Source: an uncultured Actinomycetes bacterium (GTDB taxonomy: Bacteria > Actinomycetota > Actinomycetes > Nanopelagicales > Nanopelagicaceae). From it: a stretch of DNA of 35,458 bases. The stretch lies in NCBI GenBank assembly GCA_903867285.1, contig CAIPQX010000167.1:1-35458 (forward strand), given 5' to 3'. A program made the translations under genes and the position numbers. Below, piece after piece: positions 1-7,631 of this stretch (the stretch's first letter is position 1; each line of letters starts with the position of its first letter). Under the pieces are notes generated by a model. That model did no database searches. It was given only the letters and a program-made list of their open reading frames with translations, and had not been told where the DNA came from.

Positions 1-75
1 ACCGGTGAGATCCTCTGAGGTAAAGGTCGAAACAAAACGTTGATTTGCGCCGATAATGTCTTCAAATCTATCCAT
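1..75 (-). CDS. Probable beta-carbonic anhydrase, N-terminal 25 residues only (runs off window)
   Basis: The minus-strand reading frame opens with an ATG whose first base is at 75 and stays open to the window edge. Its first 25 residues begin MDRFEDIIGANQRFVSTF. This resembles the N-terminus of actinobacterial beta-carbonic anhydrases, which often start with an F-D-D-x-L-A-A-N-type helix before the CMDSR zinc motif; that motif lies outside the window. The start sits 3 nt after the stop of the EamA transporter gene, with a GAAGGGTGAGA purine stretch just before it, so the two genes are probably cotranscribed and translationally coupled. The family call rests on a short similarity and is tentative. 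Confidence 0.4.
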   Translation of the reverse strand, partial: MDRFEDIIGANQRFVSTFTSEDLTG

Positions 76-78
76 TTC

Positions 79-1011
79 TCACCCTTCGACAATTCCACCT
101 TCGGGAATCTTTTCATTTGCAATAAAGATTCCAACAAGCACCACCGCGGCACCGATGAGTTGAATAGTAGTGAAAGTTTCCCTCAAAAGTACCCACCCGA
201 AGACACCGGCGAGCACCGGCTCTAACATTCCTATAATGCTGGCGACTTGTGGGGAGAGCGCATTAATTCCAGCCAAGGTAAAGAGATAAGGAAGGACGGT
301 TCCGATCAAGATTACAAATGTAAGCAGCAGCCAACCTGGCAAGTGATCTCCTGAGAAATGGCCATTGAGATTTACCCGCTCTTTAAAGATATGAAATGGA
401 AAGGACCACCAGGGTTGAACGATTACATACAGCACTGTGGTAATTCCAAAACCCCAGACCAACATGGTGTCAGTACTACGGGTCCTTCCGAGCTTACGAC
501 CCAATAAAAAGTAGGCCGCCAGACTCAGTGCGTCAAAGAAGGAGGAGATGACGCCTAAGCCGTTGAGCGTTAAACCGTTCCACACTTCGCCAACCAAGAT
601 CAGACCGATAAAGGCGGCAACTAGACCGAGCCACATAGAGTTTGCGATCTTGGTCTTCTTGACGAAGCGCAGATAGAGGACGATCCAGATTGGTGCGGTG
701 AATTCAATAATTAAAGCGATGGAGACATGCAGCTTTAGGATTGAGAAGAAATAGAAGGATTGAACCGCTGCTATCCCGATCACTCCGAAGAGTATTAAGA
801 GGGGGAGTTCCCCGGGAGCGGGCCGTAACAGGTGGAGCCGCCCTTTCGCACCCAAATAGATAAGTAAAGCGAGCAGGGAGCCAGTGGTTCTGATTTCAGT
901 GAGTCGCCATGGAGAGAGGCCAGCCTCCATCACCCACTTGGAGACGATTCCGTTGATCGAATAGAGGAGCGCCGCACTAACGAGAAGAAGATAAGCACGG
1001 CGATTACTCAT
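79..1011 (-). CDS. EamA/DMT-family transporter (RhtA-like metabolite exporter)
   Basis: This 310-residue integral membrane protein has about ten hydrophobic segments in two homologous halves, as expected for the drug/metabolite transporter superfamily. The first segment (LLLVSAALLYSINGIVSKW) and the C-terminal stretch near residues 255-300 (LEPVLAGVFGWVLLRE, then AAVVLVGIFIA) are characteristic EamA features. Relatives export amino acids, purines or other small metabolites; the substrate cannot be read from sequence. The start is supported by a TAAGTT hexamer ending 6 nt before the ATG, suggesting leaderless transcription from a promoter facing that of dcd. The downstream partial gene follows after 3 nt, so both are probably in one operon. 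Confidence 0.85.
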   Translation of the reverse strand: MSNRRAYLLLVSAALLYSINGIVSKWVMEAGLSPWRLTEIRTTGSLLALLIYLGAKGRLHLLRPAPGELPLLILFGVIGIAAVQSFYFFSILKLHVSIALIIEFTAPIWIVLYLRFVKKTKIANSMWLGLVAAFIGLILVGEVWNGLTLNGLGVISSFFDALSLAAYFLLGRKLGRTRSTDTMLVWGFGITTVLYVIVQPWWSFPFHIFKERVNLNGHFSGDHLPGWLLLTFVILIGTVLPYLFTLAGINALSPQVASIIGMLEPVLAGVFGWVLLRETFTTIQLIGAAVVLVGIFIANEKIPEGGIVEG

Positions 1012-1017
1012 TAGCCA

Positions 1018-1023
1018 AACTTA
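1018..1023 (-). promoter_or_regulatory. -10 hexamer TAAGTT for the EamA gene (leaderless)
   Basis: On the minus strand TAAGTT (TANNNT) is followed by exactly 6 nt and the ATG at 1011. This geometry places the transcription start on or next to the start codon. No Shine-Dalgarno sequence lies between. Confidence 0.5.
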
Positions 1024-1072
1024 TCGGCTCACCGCCACACCCAGCGCCACAGTTGAATATCGGCGGGTGCGA

Positions 1073-1078
1073 TAGGGT
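1073..1078 (+). promoter_or_regulatory. -10 hexamer TAGGGT for dcd (leaderless)
   Basis: TAGGGT fits TANNNT and lies 7 nt upstream of the GTG at 1086 that I take as the dcd start. It supports choosing that GTG over the upstream in-frame start at 1053, which would put the hexamer inside the coding region. Confidence 0.5.
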
Positions 1079-1085
1079 TTTGACC

Positions 1086-1664
1086 GTGCTACTTAGTGAT
1101 CGCGATATCGCCGCAGAAGTCTCCGCTGGACGGGTAAAAGTTGAGCCCTTTAGCGAGGGAATGATCCAGCCATCGAGCGTGGATGTCCGCCTCGATCGCT
1201 TCTTTCGGGTCTTCGAGAACCATAAATATTCAGTCATAGACCCATCTATTGAACAGTCAGAGCTCACTCGCGAGGTCGCGGTTGCTCCAGATGAGCACTT
1301 CATCTTGCATCCCGGTGAATTCGTTCTAGCCAGCACCTACGAGGTTATAACCCTCCCCGACGATATCGCCGGGCGCCTTGAAGGAAAATCTTCACTGGGT
1401 CGACTGGGGCTGCTGACCCACTCCACCGCCGGATTTATTGATCCGGGCTTCTCCGGTCACATCACGCTGGAACTCTCCAACGTGGCGAACCTTCCCGTGA
1501 AACTCTTTCCTGGAATGAAGATCGGGCAGCTTTGTCTCATCAAACTCACATCTCCCGCTGAGCATCCATATGGTTCAGCGCTCTACGGTTCTAGATACCA
1601 AGGCCAGCGCGGCCCAACGCCAAGTAAATCGTGGTTAAACTTTCATCAAACTAAGATTCAGTAA
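1086..1664 (+). CDS. dcd: dCTP deaminase (probably bifunctional dCTP deaminase/dUTPase)
   Basis: The protein deaminates dCTP on the way to dUMP for dTMP synthesis. The core LEGKSSLGRLGLL, followed by THSTAGFIDPGFSG, is the dCTP deaminase/dUTPase active-site region, and the C-terminal YGSRYQGQRGPTPS is the nucleotide-covering tail. Overall it closely resembles the Mycobacterium tuberculosis enzyme, which is known to do both deamination and dUTP hydrolysis, so a bifunctional role is likely. From the GTG at 1086 (protein starts M-L-L-S-D-R-D-I) the length is 192 residues, matching the family; the longer frame from 1053 adds 11 atypical residues. It is divergent from the EamA gene, with a TAGGGT hexamer 7 nt before the start. 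Confidence 0.95.
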   Translation: MLLSDRDIAAEVSAGRVKVEPFSEGMIQPSSVDVRLDRFFRVFENHKYSVIDPSIEQSELTREVAVAPDEHFILHPGEFVLASTYEVITLPDDIAGRLEGKSSLGRLGLLTHSTAGFIDPGFSGHITLELSNVANLPVKLFPGMKIGQLCLIKLTSPAEHPYGSALYGSRYQGQRGPTPSKSWLNFHQTKIQ

Positions 1665-1698
1665 CGCAACTGGTTAATTACGCACTAAGGAGTAGCTC

Positions 1699-2253
1699 AT
1701 GAAAACTATCGTTCTTGTAGTTGCAATTATTCTTATTCTCGCTCTCTATGCGATTATGTCTCGCAACCGCTTGGTGCGCGCCAACATTTCAGTGGACGAA
1801 GCCTTTGCGCAGATCGACACCCAGCTCAAGCGCCGCTCTGACCTAATCCCAAACTTGGTCGAGACGGTTAAAGGGTATGCATCGCATGAGTCCACTACCT
1901 TCGAAGCGGTCGTCGCCGCTCGCGCAAAGGCAACGACGGCTACGACCGTTGCCGACGTTGCTGCAGCAGATGGTGCGTTGACGCAGGCACTTCGTGGCTT
2001 ACTTGCTGTTACCGAGAATTACCCAGACCTGAAGGCATCTACCAACTTCCTAGCCCTACAGGAAGAGTTGTCCTCTACCGAGAATAAAGTCTCCTTTGCC
2101 CGCCAGTTCTATAACGACAGCGTGCGCACTCTGAACTCTGCTATCAAGACATTTCCTAGCAGCCTCTTCGTAAAATCCGCTGGCGTTACGGCTCGTCCAT
2201 TTTATGAAGTTGATGACCCACAAGATCGCAAGGCGCCGCAGGTCAAGTTCTAA
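1699..2253 (+). CDS. lemA: LemA family membrane protein
   Basis: This 184-residue protein has one N-terminal membrane helix (residues about 3-20, IVLVVAIILILALYAI) followed by a helical domain containing the LemA hallmark around RRSDLIPNLVETVKGYA, and later FLALQEELSSTENKVSFARQFYNDSV. The function of LemA proteins is poorly known. They are very often encoded next to HtpX proteases, as here, where htpX begins 2 nt downstream. A clear AAGGAG Shine-Dalgarno lies 7 nt before the ATG, so this gene is translated from a leadered message. Confidence 0.9.
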   Translation: MKTIVLVVAIILILALYAIMSRNRLVRANISVDEAFAQIDTQLKRRSDLIPNLVETVKGYASHESTTFEAVVAARAKATTATTVADVAAADGALTQALRGLLAVTENYPDLKASTNFLALQEELSSTENKVSFARQFYNDSVRTLNSAIKTFPSSLFVKSAGVTARPFYEVDDPQDRKAPQVKF

Positions 2254-2255
2254 CT

Positions 2256-3158
2256 ATGGATTTTAGAAAACTTCAAGCAGCTAACAAATTAAAGACGACC
2301 GAGCTTCTCTTCGGCATGGCCTTGCTCGTAGGAGTCGTTATTTGGGCGTTAATGACCTACTTCGGTAAGACCGGGGTAGGGGTTGTTCCCTTTGCCGTGG
2401 GAATTGCGCTGCTTTCGGTCTGGGGTTCTTATTGGACTTCTGACAAAATTGTGCTCACGATGACTGGGGCGAAGATCGTCTCCGAGGCTGATAATAAGCA
2501 ACTTTATGACTTGGTTACAGAGGTCTGTATCGCCGCCGGGTTGCCGGTACCAAAGATTGCCATTGTTGAAGATAACGCCCCGAATGCCTTTGCGACTGGG
2601 CGCAATCAAGATCACGCGGTGATTGCCTTCACTACTGGAATTTTACGTGTGATGGATCGTGAGGAGCTCCAAGGAGTAACAGCGCACGAGATGGCGCATG
2701 TAGCTAATCGCGACACCTTAGTTTCTGCTATTGCTGCAACGACCGCAGGAGCGCTCGCACTATTGAGTGACTTCATGCTGCGCATGATGATCTTTGGTGG
2801 CGGAAACCGTCGCGACAATAACAACAATGACCAAAACCCGCTGGCATTGATTGCTTCACTCGTGGTTCTCATCCTTGCTCCTCTGGCTGCGCTCTTGTTA
2901 CGCTTGGCAATCTCTCGGAAGCGAGAAGCGCTAGCTGATGTCACCGCGGTGGCATTTACTCGAAACCCAACGGGCTTGCGGCGCGCGCTCGAGGTCTTGG
3001 CAGCCGATAGCACCGTCGTTCATCAAAAATCTACGGCGGTTGCACATATCTGGATCGAATCCCCTCTCGACGACAGTAAGACTTCAAAACTCTTCTCGAC
3101 TCACCCACCATTGGCTACGAGAATCGCAACTCTTAAAGCGATGGAGGGAAATGCATAG
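2256..3158 (+). CDS. htpX: HtpX-like M48 membrane zinc metalloprotease
   Basis: HtpX proteases degrade damaged or misfolded membrane proteins. In this 300-residue protein the zinc-binding HEMAH is at residues 144-148, and a third ligand is expected at E224 in the conserved SRKREALAD segment. Hydrophobic segments at about 18-34 and 42-57 precede the catalytic domain, and two more lie around 155-180 and 198-218, the usual HtpX topology. The length agrees with the family. The stop codon overlaps by one base the GTG of the following Sco1-like gene, giving a compact lemA-htpX-sco1-copC string. Confidence 0.93.
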   Translation: MDFRKLQAANKLKTTELLFGMALLVGVVIWALMTYFGKTGVGVVPFAVGIALLSVWGSYWTSDKIVLTMTGAKIVSEADNKQLYDLVTEVCIAAGLPVPKIAIVEDNAPNAFATGRNQDHAVIAFTTGILRVMDREELQGVTAHEMAHVANRDTLVSAIAATTAGALALLSDFMLRMMIFGGGNRRDNNNNDQNPLALIASLVVLILAPLAALLLRLAISRKREALADVTAVAFTRNPTGLRRALEVLAADSTVVHQKSTAVAHIWIESPLDDSKTSKLFSTHPPLATRIATLKAMEGNA

Positions 3159-3928
3159 TGAAGAAGTTTGTATCTTTTTTCGCACTCGTTTCGCTCATCA
3201 TTGTCGCGACCCCAAGTTATGGAGCGAGTACCCCACCACTGACGGGTTACGCAGCTAAGGCGGGTGGAACCGTTCTCAACGTTCCGATTCCCGCAGAGTT
3301 ATTAACCATCCCACTCACTGATTCCAACGGAAAGAACTTCACCCTGGCCTCACTTAAGGGTAAAACTGTTGTATTGACCGACTTTCTGACTCTATGTAAT
3401 GAGATCTGCCCTATGACGAGCATCAATATGCGCGAAATCGGAGATGCTATTTCGCAGGCCAAACTCACTGGGTCGATGATGAGTTTAGAACTTACAGTAG
3501 ATCCAAAGCGCGATACTCCAACGCGCCTTAAGAGTTATCAAGCGCTCTTCAATGATCCGAGTTGGACATTGGCGACTGGATCAGTAAAAGGTGTAAACAC
3601 TTTGTGGTCATGGTTTGGTGCCTATACACAAGTAGTGCCTGCTGAAAAAGGCGTTATTGATTGGATGACAGGAAAGCAGATCACCTATGACGTCAATCAT
3701 GCTGATGTAATCGTCATTATCGGTCCAGACCTACACTGGCGTTGGCTCGATTTGGGATCACCAGCCGTGACCAATCCCAAGGCTAAAAATATCGTGCCGT
3801 CAAAGTTGTATACCTACCTTTCCAGTAACGGCAAGAGCAATTTGGTAAAGCCCGAGCAGCCGTTCTGGTCAACGACCGCTGTTTACGGTGCACTCAATGA
3901 GATTTTCAAAATTAAGATCGGAAAGTAA
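3158..3928 (+). CDS. SCO1/SenC family copper chaperone-like protein, secreted or membrane anchored
   Basis: This 256-residue protein has an N-terminal signal sequence (FFALVSLIIVATPSYG) and a thioredoxin-like SCO domain. The copper-binding CxxxCP motif is at C80-N-E-I-C84-P, and the conserved distal histidine is H181 in YDVNHADVIVII. SCO proteins deliver copper to, or reduce the CuA site of, cytochrome c oxidase. A C-terminal extension of about 60 residues follows the domain. The gene starts with GTG overlapping the htpX stop by one base, and its own TAA overlaps the ATG of the CopC-like gene, so the two copper proteins are translationally coupled. Confidence 0.88.
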   Translation: MKKFVSFFALVSLIIVATPSYGASTPPLTGYAAKAGGTVLNVPIPAELLTIPLTDSNGKNFTLASLKGKTVVLTDFLTLCNEICPMTSINMREIGDAISQAKLTGSMMSLELTVDPKRDTPTRLKSYQALFNDPSWTLATGSVKGVNTLWSWFGAYTQVVPAEKGVIDWMTGKQITYDVNHADVIVIIGPDLHWRWLDLGSPAVTNPKAKNIVPSKLYTYLSSNGKSNLVKPEQPFWSTTAVYGALNEIFKIKIGK

Positions 3929-4302
3929 TGAAGCGAATCGCTATAGGTCTAATGACCATCTCGCTCCTAATTACTGGGATTTCGACTGCTTCCGCTCACA
4001 CCGTTTTAATATCTTCAAATCCGAGCAAGGGTTCTACCGTTAAGGCGCTACCTGCCAAAATATTATTAAAATTCGCCGAACCACTTCTTACCCTCGGGAA
4101 GCGAGCCATCAATAAAGTAGTGGTGACCGATCCAGATAATTTCTTGGTTAGCACCGGGGTTAATTATGTAAAAGGGGCTACCCTCAGCGCACCACTTGTT
4201 ACCGCGACTCCTATAACAGGAATTTATAAAGTCAGTTATCGAGTCTCGGCACAGGATGGCCACATTGTGACCGGATCATTTACCTTTAAGCTTCAGAATT
4301 AA
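3928..4302 (+). CDS. CopC-domain periplasmic-type copper-binding protein
   Basis: The 124-residue protein has a signal peptide ending A-S-A. The mature chain would begin with H24 (HTVLISSNPSKGS), the N-terminal histidine that binds Cu(II) in CopC proteins. The C-terminal SAQDGHIVTGSFTF supplies the other typical Cu(II) ligands (D110 and H112). There is no C-terminal membrane anchor or CopD fusion. The start codon overlaps the stop of the upstream Sco1-like gene, pointing to joint use in copper delivery to a respiratory oxidase. Its end overlaps by 17 bases the 3' end of the convergent histidine kinase gene. Confidence 0.85.
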   Translation: MKRIAIGLMTISLLITGISTASAHTVLISSNPSKGSTVKALPAKILLKFAEPLLTLGKRAINKVVVTDPDNFLVSTGVNYVKGATLSAPLVTATPITGIYKVSYRVSAQDGHIVTGSFTFKLQN

Positions 4303-5761
4303 TTGGGAAGTGCAAGGTAAAGGTTGACCCCTTACCTATCTCTGATTCGACGCTCACAGAGCCACCATGTGCTTTCATAACCGCGTCAACAATAGATAGC
4401 CCCAATCCACTACCTTCGCCCGCGTGGCGCGCACGTGATGGATCGACGCGGAAGAATCGTTCGAAGATGCGCTCTTGATCACTCTCGGAGAGCCCCGGCC
4501 CGGAATCTTCTACCGCAACGGTGGTTTCGAGATCGCTTGTGGCGGCAGATACTTTTATTGAAGTACCGCTGGGCGTGTGGGTGCGAGCATTTGCAAGCAA
4601 ATTACCTAAGGCTTGATGGATCCTCTTGTTGTCACCAAGAACATAGAGATCGGCAGGAACCTCGAGAGCGATTGGGTGATCTGGGCCGGCTGCAAGAGCA
4701 GATGCAACACTCTCTTTAATTAAGTGGGTGAGATCTACGGGTTCGAGAGAGTGTGGTCTCGCCTCATCCATGCGGGCAAGCAGGAGGAGATCTTCAACAA
4801 GTGATCCCATGCGGATCGACTCCTTCTCGATTCTTCCAACCAACTCCTTGGTCTTCTCTGTCCCGGATACCGCGCCCTGGCGATGAAGTTCTGCAAATCC
4901 GCGAATTGCGGTAAGAGGTGTGCGAAGTTCGTGAGATGCATCCGCGACGAAGCGACGTAACTTAGATTCGGAAGCATTCTTCTGCTCGAAAGACTCTTCA
5001 ATTCTGCCCAACATTGTGTTGAGCGATTTAGTGAGACGTCCGATTTCTGTCTTCGATTGCATTTCGGGAAGACGAGCGGAGAGATCACCGTCGGCGATAG
5101 CTGCAGCGATTACTTCTACTTCGAGAAGCGGTTTAAGACTAAGTGTGATCAACCAGCGTGAGATCAAGCCGATTAAGAAGAGAACCGCCAGACTGATTAA
5201 AAGGAACAACAAACTTAACTCGTGGAGCGTTCTCTCTACGCTATTTAAAGAGACGGAAATTACAACCGAGCCCAGGTTAGAAGGTAGTACGAATGCAACC
5301 GCACGCGTAGAGGTTTGTGGATTTTCAGTGTGAACGGTGAACGCTTTACCCTTTGTAGCTGCAACTTGTACCAGCGTCATTCCGCTAAAAGTTGCGGGAG
5401 AACCCCCTGAGGATATATCTCCACCGACTTCTCCCAATACAACACCACTCGCATCTAAAAGGGTGAGTGAGGTAGCGCTTGGAACTCCACGTAATGGGCT
5501 AACAGCACGGAAAGGTGAGGTTGTTGAACCGTTTGTGCCATCATCATTGGATGGCGCAATTCCAGCTCGAACCAATCGAGTGATTGATCCATCCGCCACA
5601 CTGGTGAGTTGTGAGTCGACCTGTCGAATTAAGAATCCCCGAAGTTCGGCATTGGCTGCAAAGTCAGAGGCAGCGATTCCAATTGCAGCGACCACAACGG
5701 TCGCAAGCAACAAGCGGTTGCGCAGACTCCAGTGCCTAAATGCGGGAACTTTCTTCTTCAT
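4286..5761 (-). CDS. Sensor histidine kinase (HAMP-HisKA-HATPase)
   Basis: This 491-residue membrane sensor has a first membrane helix at about 17-35, an extracytoplasmic sensor domain (about 36-180), a second helix at about 182-202, then HAMP. The HisKA phosphoacceptor is H277 in FVADASHELRTPLTAIRGF. The HATPase domain carries an N box (HQALGNLLANARTHTP), G1 (VEDSGPGLS), an F box (ERFFRV) and G2 (GSGLGLSIV). It is the partner of the OmpR-type regulator whose gene ends 12 nt upstream. It resembles TrcS/PhoR-like kinases of actinobacteria; the signal sensed is unknown. The 3' end overlaps the CopC gene on the other strand, which does not by itself imply copper sensing. Confidence 0.92.
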   Translation of the reverse strand: MKKKVPAFRHWSLRNRLLLATVVVAAIGIAASDFAANAELRGFLIRQVDSQLTSVADGSITRLVRAGIAPSNDDGTNGSTTSPFRAVSPLRGVPSATSLTLLDASGVVLGEVGGDISSGGSPATFSGMTLVQVAATKGKAFTVHTENPQTSTRAVAFVLPSNLGSVVISVSLNSVERTLHELSLLFLLISLAVLFLIGLISRWLITLSLKPLLEVEVIAAAIADGDLSARLPEMQSKTEIGRLTKSLNTMLGRIEESFEQKNASESKLRRFVADASHELRTPLTAIRGFAELHRQGAVSGTEKTKELVGRIEKESIRMGSLVEDLLLLARMDEARPHSLEPVDLTHLIKESVASALAAGPDHPIALEVPADLYVLGDNKRIHQALGNLLANARTHTPSGTSIKVSAATSDLETTVAVEDSGPGLSESDQERIFERFFRVDPSRARHAGEGSGLGLSIVDAVMKAHGGSVSVESEIGKGSTFTLHFPINSEA

Positions 5762-5773
5762 TGAAGAATTATC

Positions 5774-6517
5774 TTAGTTTCCGGCGGGAATACGCATTCG
5801 GTAGCCGACGCCACGCACAGTATGAATAAGAGCAGGCTCATATATATCGATCTTTTTACGAAGGTATGAAACGTATGTTTCAACGATTCCAGCATCTCCG
5901 CGGAAGTCGTACTGCCAAACATGATCCAGGATCTGAGACTTGCTCACAACGCGATCAGCGTTAATCATTAAATAGCGCAAGAGCAGAAACTCGGTGGGAG
6001 AGAGGTCAATCAGGTGCCCAGCGCGGCGAACTTCGTGAGTTGCCTCGTCGAGCTCTAAATCTGCAAAGCGAACTTTCTCTTCATCGACAGATGCCTCAAC
6101 AGCGCCGATACGGCGCAACAGCGCACGCAGGCGAGCTACCAGCTCTTCGAGTGAGAAAGGTTTGGTTACATAGTCATCTCCACCGATAGTCAGCCCGGCG
6201 ATCTTGTCATCGACTGTATCTTTTGCGGTCAGGAAGAGGACGCCGACGCTATGACCTTCGGAGCGGAGTTGACGACAGACTTCAAAACCATCTTGGTCTG
6301 GCAGCATCACATCAAGGATGAGGGCATGAGGTTTGAATTCTTCGGCGATAGTCAAAGCTTGTGATCCAGTAGCTGCGGTGCGGACATCAAAGCCCACGAA
6401 GCGAAGACTGGTCGCAATAAGTTCACTGATGGAACTCTCATCATCAACAACGAGAATTCTCTGCAAATTGCTGTTCTGGGTATCTGCCACGGTAACTCTC
6501 TCTTTTAGTGCGGTCAT
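5774..6517 (-). CDS. OmpR/PhoB-family response regulator
   Basis: The protein has an N-terminal receiver domain (ILVVDDESS at 21-29; phosphoacceptor D69 in LILDVMLPD; a conserved lysine in VTKPFS) and a C-terminal winged-helix DNA-binding domain ending in HTVRGVGYRMR. I choose the ATG at 6517 (247 residues) because a GGAGGA Shine-Dalgarno sits 7 nt upstream. The longer frame from a GTG at 6532 would start inside that ribosome-binding site. It is the first gene of an RR-HK pair. The upstream 158 nt contain three DnaA-box-like 9-mers and a short open frame ending on this ATG. Confidence 0.93.
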   Translation of the reverse strand: MTALKERVTVADTQNSNLQRILVVDDESSISELIATSLRFVGFDVRTAATGSQALTIAEEFKPHALILDVMLPDQDGFEVCRQLRSEGHSVGVLFLTAKDTVDDKIAGLTIGGDDYVTKPFSLEELVARLRALLRRIGAVEASVDEEKVRFADLELDEATHEVRRAGHLIDLSPTEFLLLRYLMINADRVVSKSQILDHVWQYDFRGDAGIVETYVSYLRKKIDIYEPALIHTVRGVGYRMRIPAGN

Positions 6518-6615
6518 TTCTTGATCCTCCACGGATGCGCTTCTCGTCCCCCAATGAGGGGCATGGAAGAGAGGATTCTCCTTTTGGCTGGGGATTTCCT
6601 GAGAAATAGCCGTAG

Positions 6616-6647
6616 TTTTCCACAGGGTTTATCCACGGTGTGGAGAA
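6616..6647. promoter_or_regulatory. Cluster of three DnaA-box-like 9-mers
   Basis: Within 32 bp there are TTTTCCACA (6616-6624, +), TTATCCACG (6629-6637, +) and TTCTCCACA (6639-6647, read on the minus strand). Each differs by one or two bases from the TTATCCACA / TTGTCCACA consensus. They lie between the response-regulator gene and crgA. They could be a DnaA-regulated promoter or an origin-associated cluster; binding is not shown by sequence alone. Confidence 0.4.
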
Positions 6648-6675
6648 TTACAGCCGTGTAATTAAGAGGGTTAAA

Positions 6676-6933
6676 TCAACGCCATTTGGTCGCCAGGGTG
6701 AAGCCCCCAGCTATAAATCCAAAGCCAATGACCATATTCCAAGCGCCAAGATGCGGGATTGGGTAGGTGGTGTTGCTGACGTAGTAAATGACAATCCAGA
6801 CTAGACCGGCGAGAAAGCCAGCGAGCATCAGGGGAGCGAGCCATTTTGGGCTCTCCGTTGGAAGTGGAGCCTTCTGGGCTACCTCATCCGGAATGTAGAC
6901 CGGATCCTTCTTGCGACTGCGCGATTTAGGCAT
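6676..6933 (-). CDS. crgA: CrgA, small cell-division membrane protein
   Basis: This 85-residue protein begins MPKSRSRKKDPVYIPDE and has two hydrophobic helices, one near LAPLMLAGFLAGLVWIVIYYV and one near MVIGFGFIAGGFTLA. That is the structure of CrgA, an actinobacterial septation protein that works with FtsZ and penicillin-binding proteins. I choose the ATG at 6933, not the longer frame that would overlap trpG, because MPKS is the usual family start and a TACCTT hexamer lies exactly 6 nt upstream. As in other actinobacteria it sits close to trpG and pknB. Confidence 0.92.
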   Translation of the reverse strand: MPKSRSRKKDPVYIPDEVAQKAPLPTESPKWLAPLMLAGFLAGLVWIVIYYVSNTTYPIPHLGAWNMVIGFGFIAGGFTLATKWR

Positions 6934-6939
6934 GAGTAA

Positions 6940-6945
6940 AAGGTA
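6940..6945 (-). promoter_or_regulatory. -10 hexamer TACCTT for crgA (leaderless)
   Basis: On the minus strand TACCTT is followed by 6 nt and the crgA ATG at 6933. It is one half of a compact divergent promoter pair with trpG. Confidence 0.55.
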
Positions 6946-6981
6946 CACCAATATTAAAAATGTCACGATCATTCCAGTCGG

Positions 6982-6987
6982 TAGCCT
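6982..6987 (+). promoter_or_regulatory. -10 hexamer TAGCCT for trpG/pabA (leaderless)
   Basis: TAGCCT is followed by 6 nt and the ATG at 6994. With the crgA hexamer it occupies a 60-bp divergent intergenic region and leaves no room for a Shine-Dalgarno on either side. Confidence 0.55.
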
Positions 6988-6993
6988 TACCCC

Positions 6994-7620
6994 ATGACCA
7001 GAATCCTCGTCGTCGATAATTACGACTCCTTTGTCTATAACTTGGTCCAATATTTAGGCCAATTAGGCGCAGATGTAACTGTGCGCCGGAACGATGAGGT
7101 CGATTTCTCTACCGTGGAAAGCTTCGATGGAATATTGATATCCCCGGGTCCGGGAACTCCAGAGGCAGCGGGGCAGAGCATCGAGCTCGTTAAGTACGCC
7201 GCCGCCAAGAGCATTCCACTTCTGGGAGTCTGTTTAGGACATCAGGCTATTGGCGTTGCATTTGGAGCCACAGTTTCCCGCGCTCCCGAGCTGTTGCATG
7301 GGAAGACTTCAATTGTGCACCATACAAATACAGGTTTGCTGATAGATCTTCCATCACCCTTTATTGCGACGCGCTATCACTCTCTTGCTATCGAACCCGC
7401 AACACTTCCCGTTGAATTAGAAGTTACAGGGAAGACAGATTCCGGAGTCGTGATGTCGATTGAACATAAGACCCTTCCAATATCTGGAGTGCAATTCCAT
7501 CCCGAATCAGTGCTAACAGAACATGGCCACCAAATGCTCGGCAACTGGTTAGAACGTTGCGGTGATATTGGCGCTCGCGCTCGCTCCGAAGGACTCTCAC
7601 CGGTAGTAAATAGAGTTTGA
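6994..7620 (+). CDS. trpG: Glutamine amidotransferase subunit of anthranilate / aminodeoxychorismate synthase
   Basis: This class I glutamine amidotransferase hydrolyses glutamine and passes ammonia to a chorismate-using partner (TrpE or PabB). The oxyanion strand PGPGTP (51-56), nucleophile C80 in GVCLGHQAIG, and catalytic H169 and E171 in GVQFHPESV are all present. The 208-residue length fits. No trpE or pabB partner is nearby. In actinobacteria a gene at this crgA-pknB position is commonly annotated trpG or pabA and may serve both tryptophan and folate synthesis. It is divergent from crgA and convergent with pknB. Confidence 0.93.
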   Translation: MTRILVVDNYDSFVYNLVQYLGQLGADVTVRRNDEVDFSTVESFDGILISPGPGTPEAAGQSIELVKYAAAKSIPLLGVCLGHQAIGVAFGATVSRAPELLHGKTSIVHHTNTGLLIDLPSPFIATRYHSLAIEPATLPVELEVTGKTDSGVVMSIEHKTLPISGVQFHPESVLTEHGHQMLGNWLERCGDIGARARSEGLSPVVNRV

Positions 7621-7631
7621 ACTCAAGCGCA

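Noticed and set aside
1004..1336. Minus-strand 110-residue frame opposite dcd
   Set aside because: Antisense to conserved dcd sequence, with low-complexity S/R/T composition and no domain.
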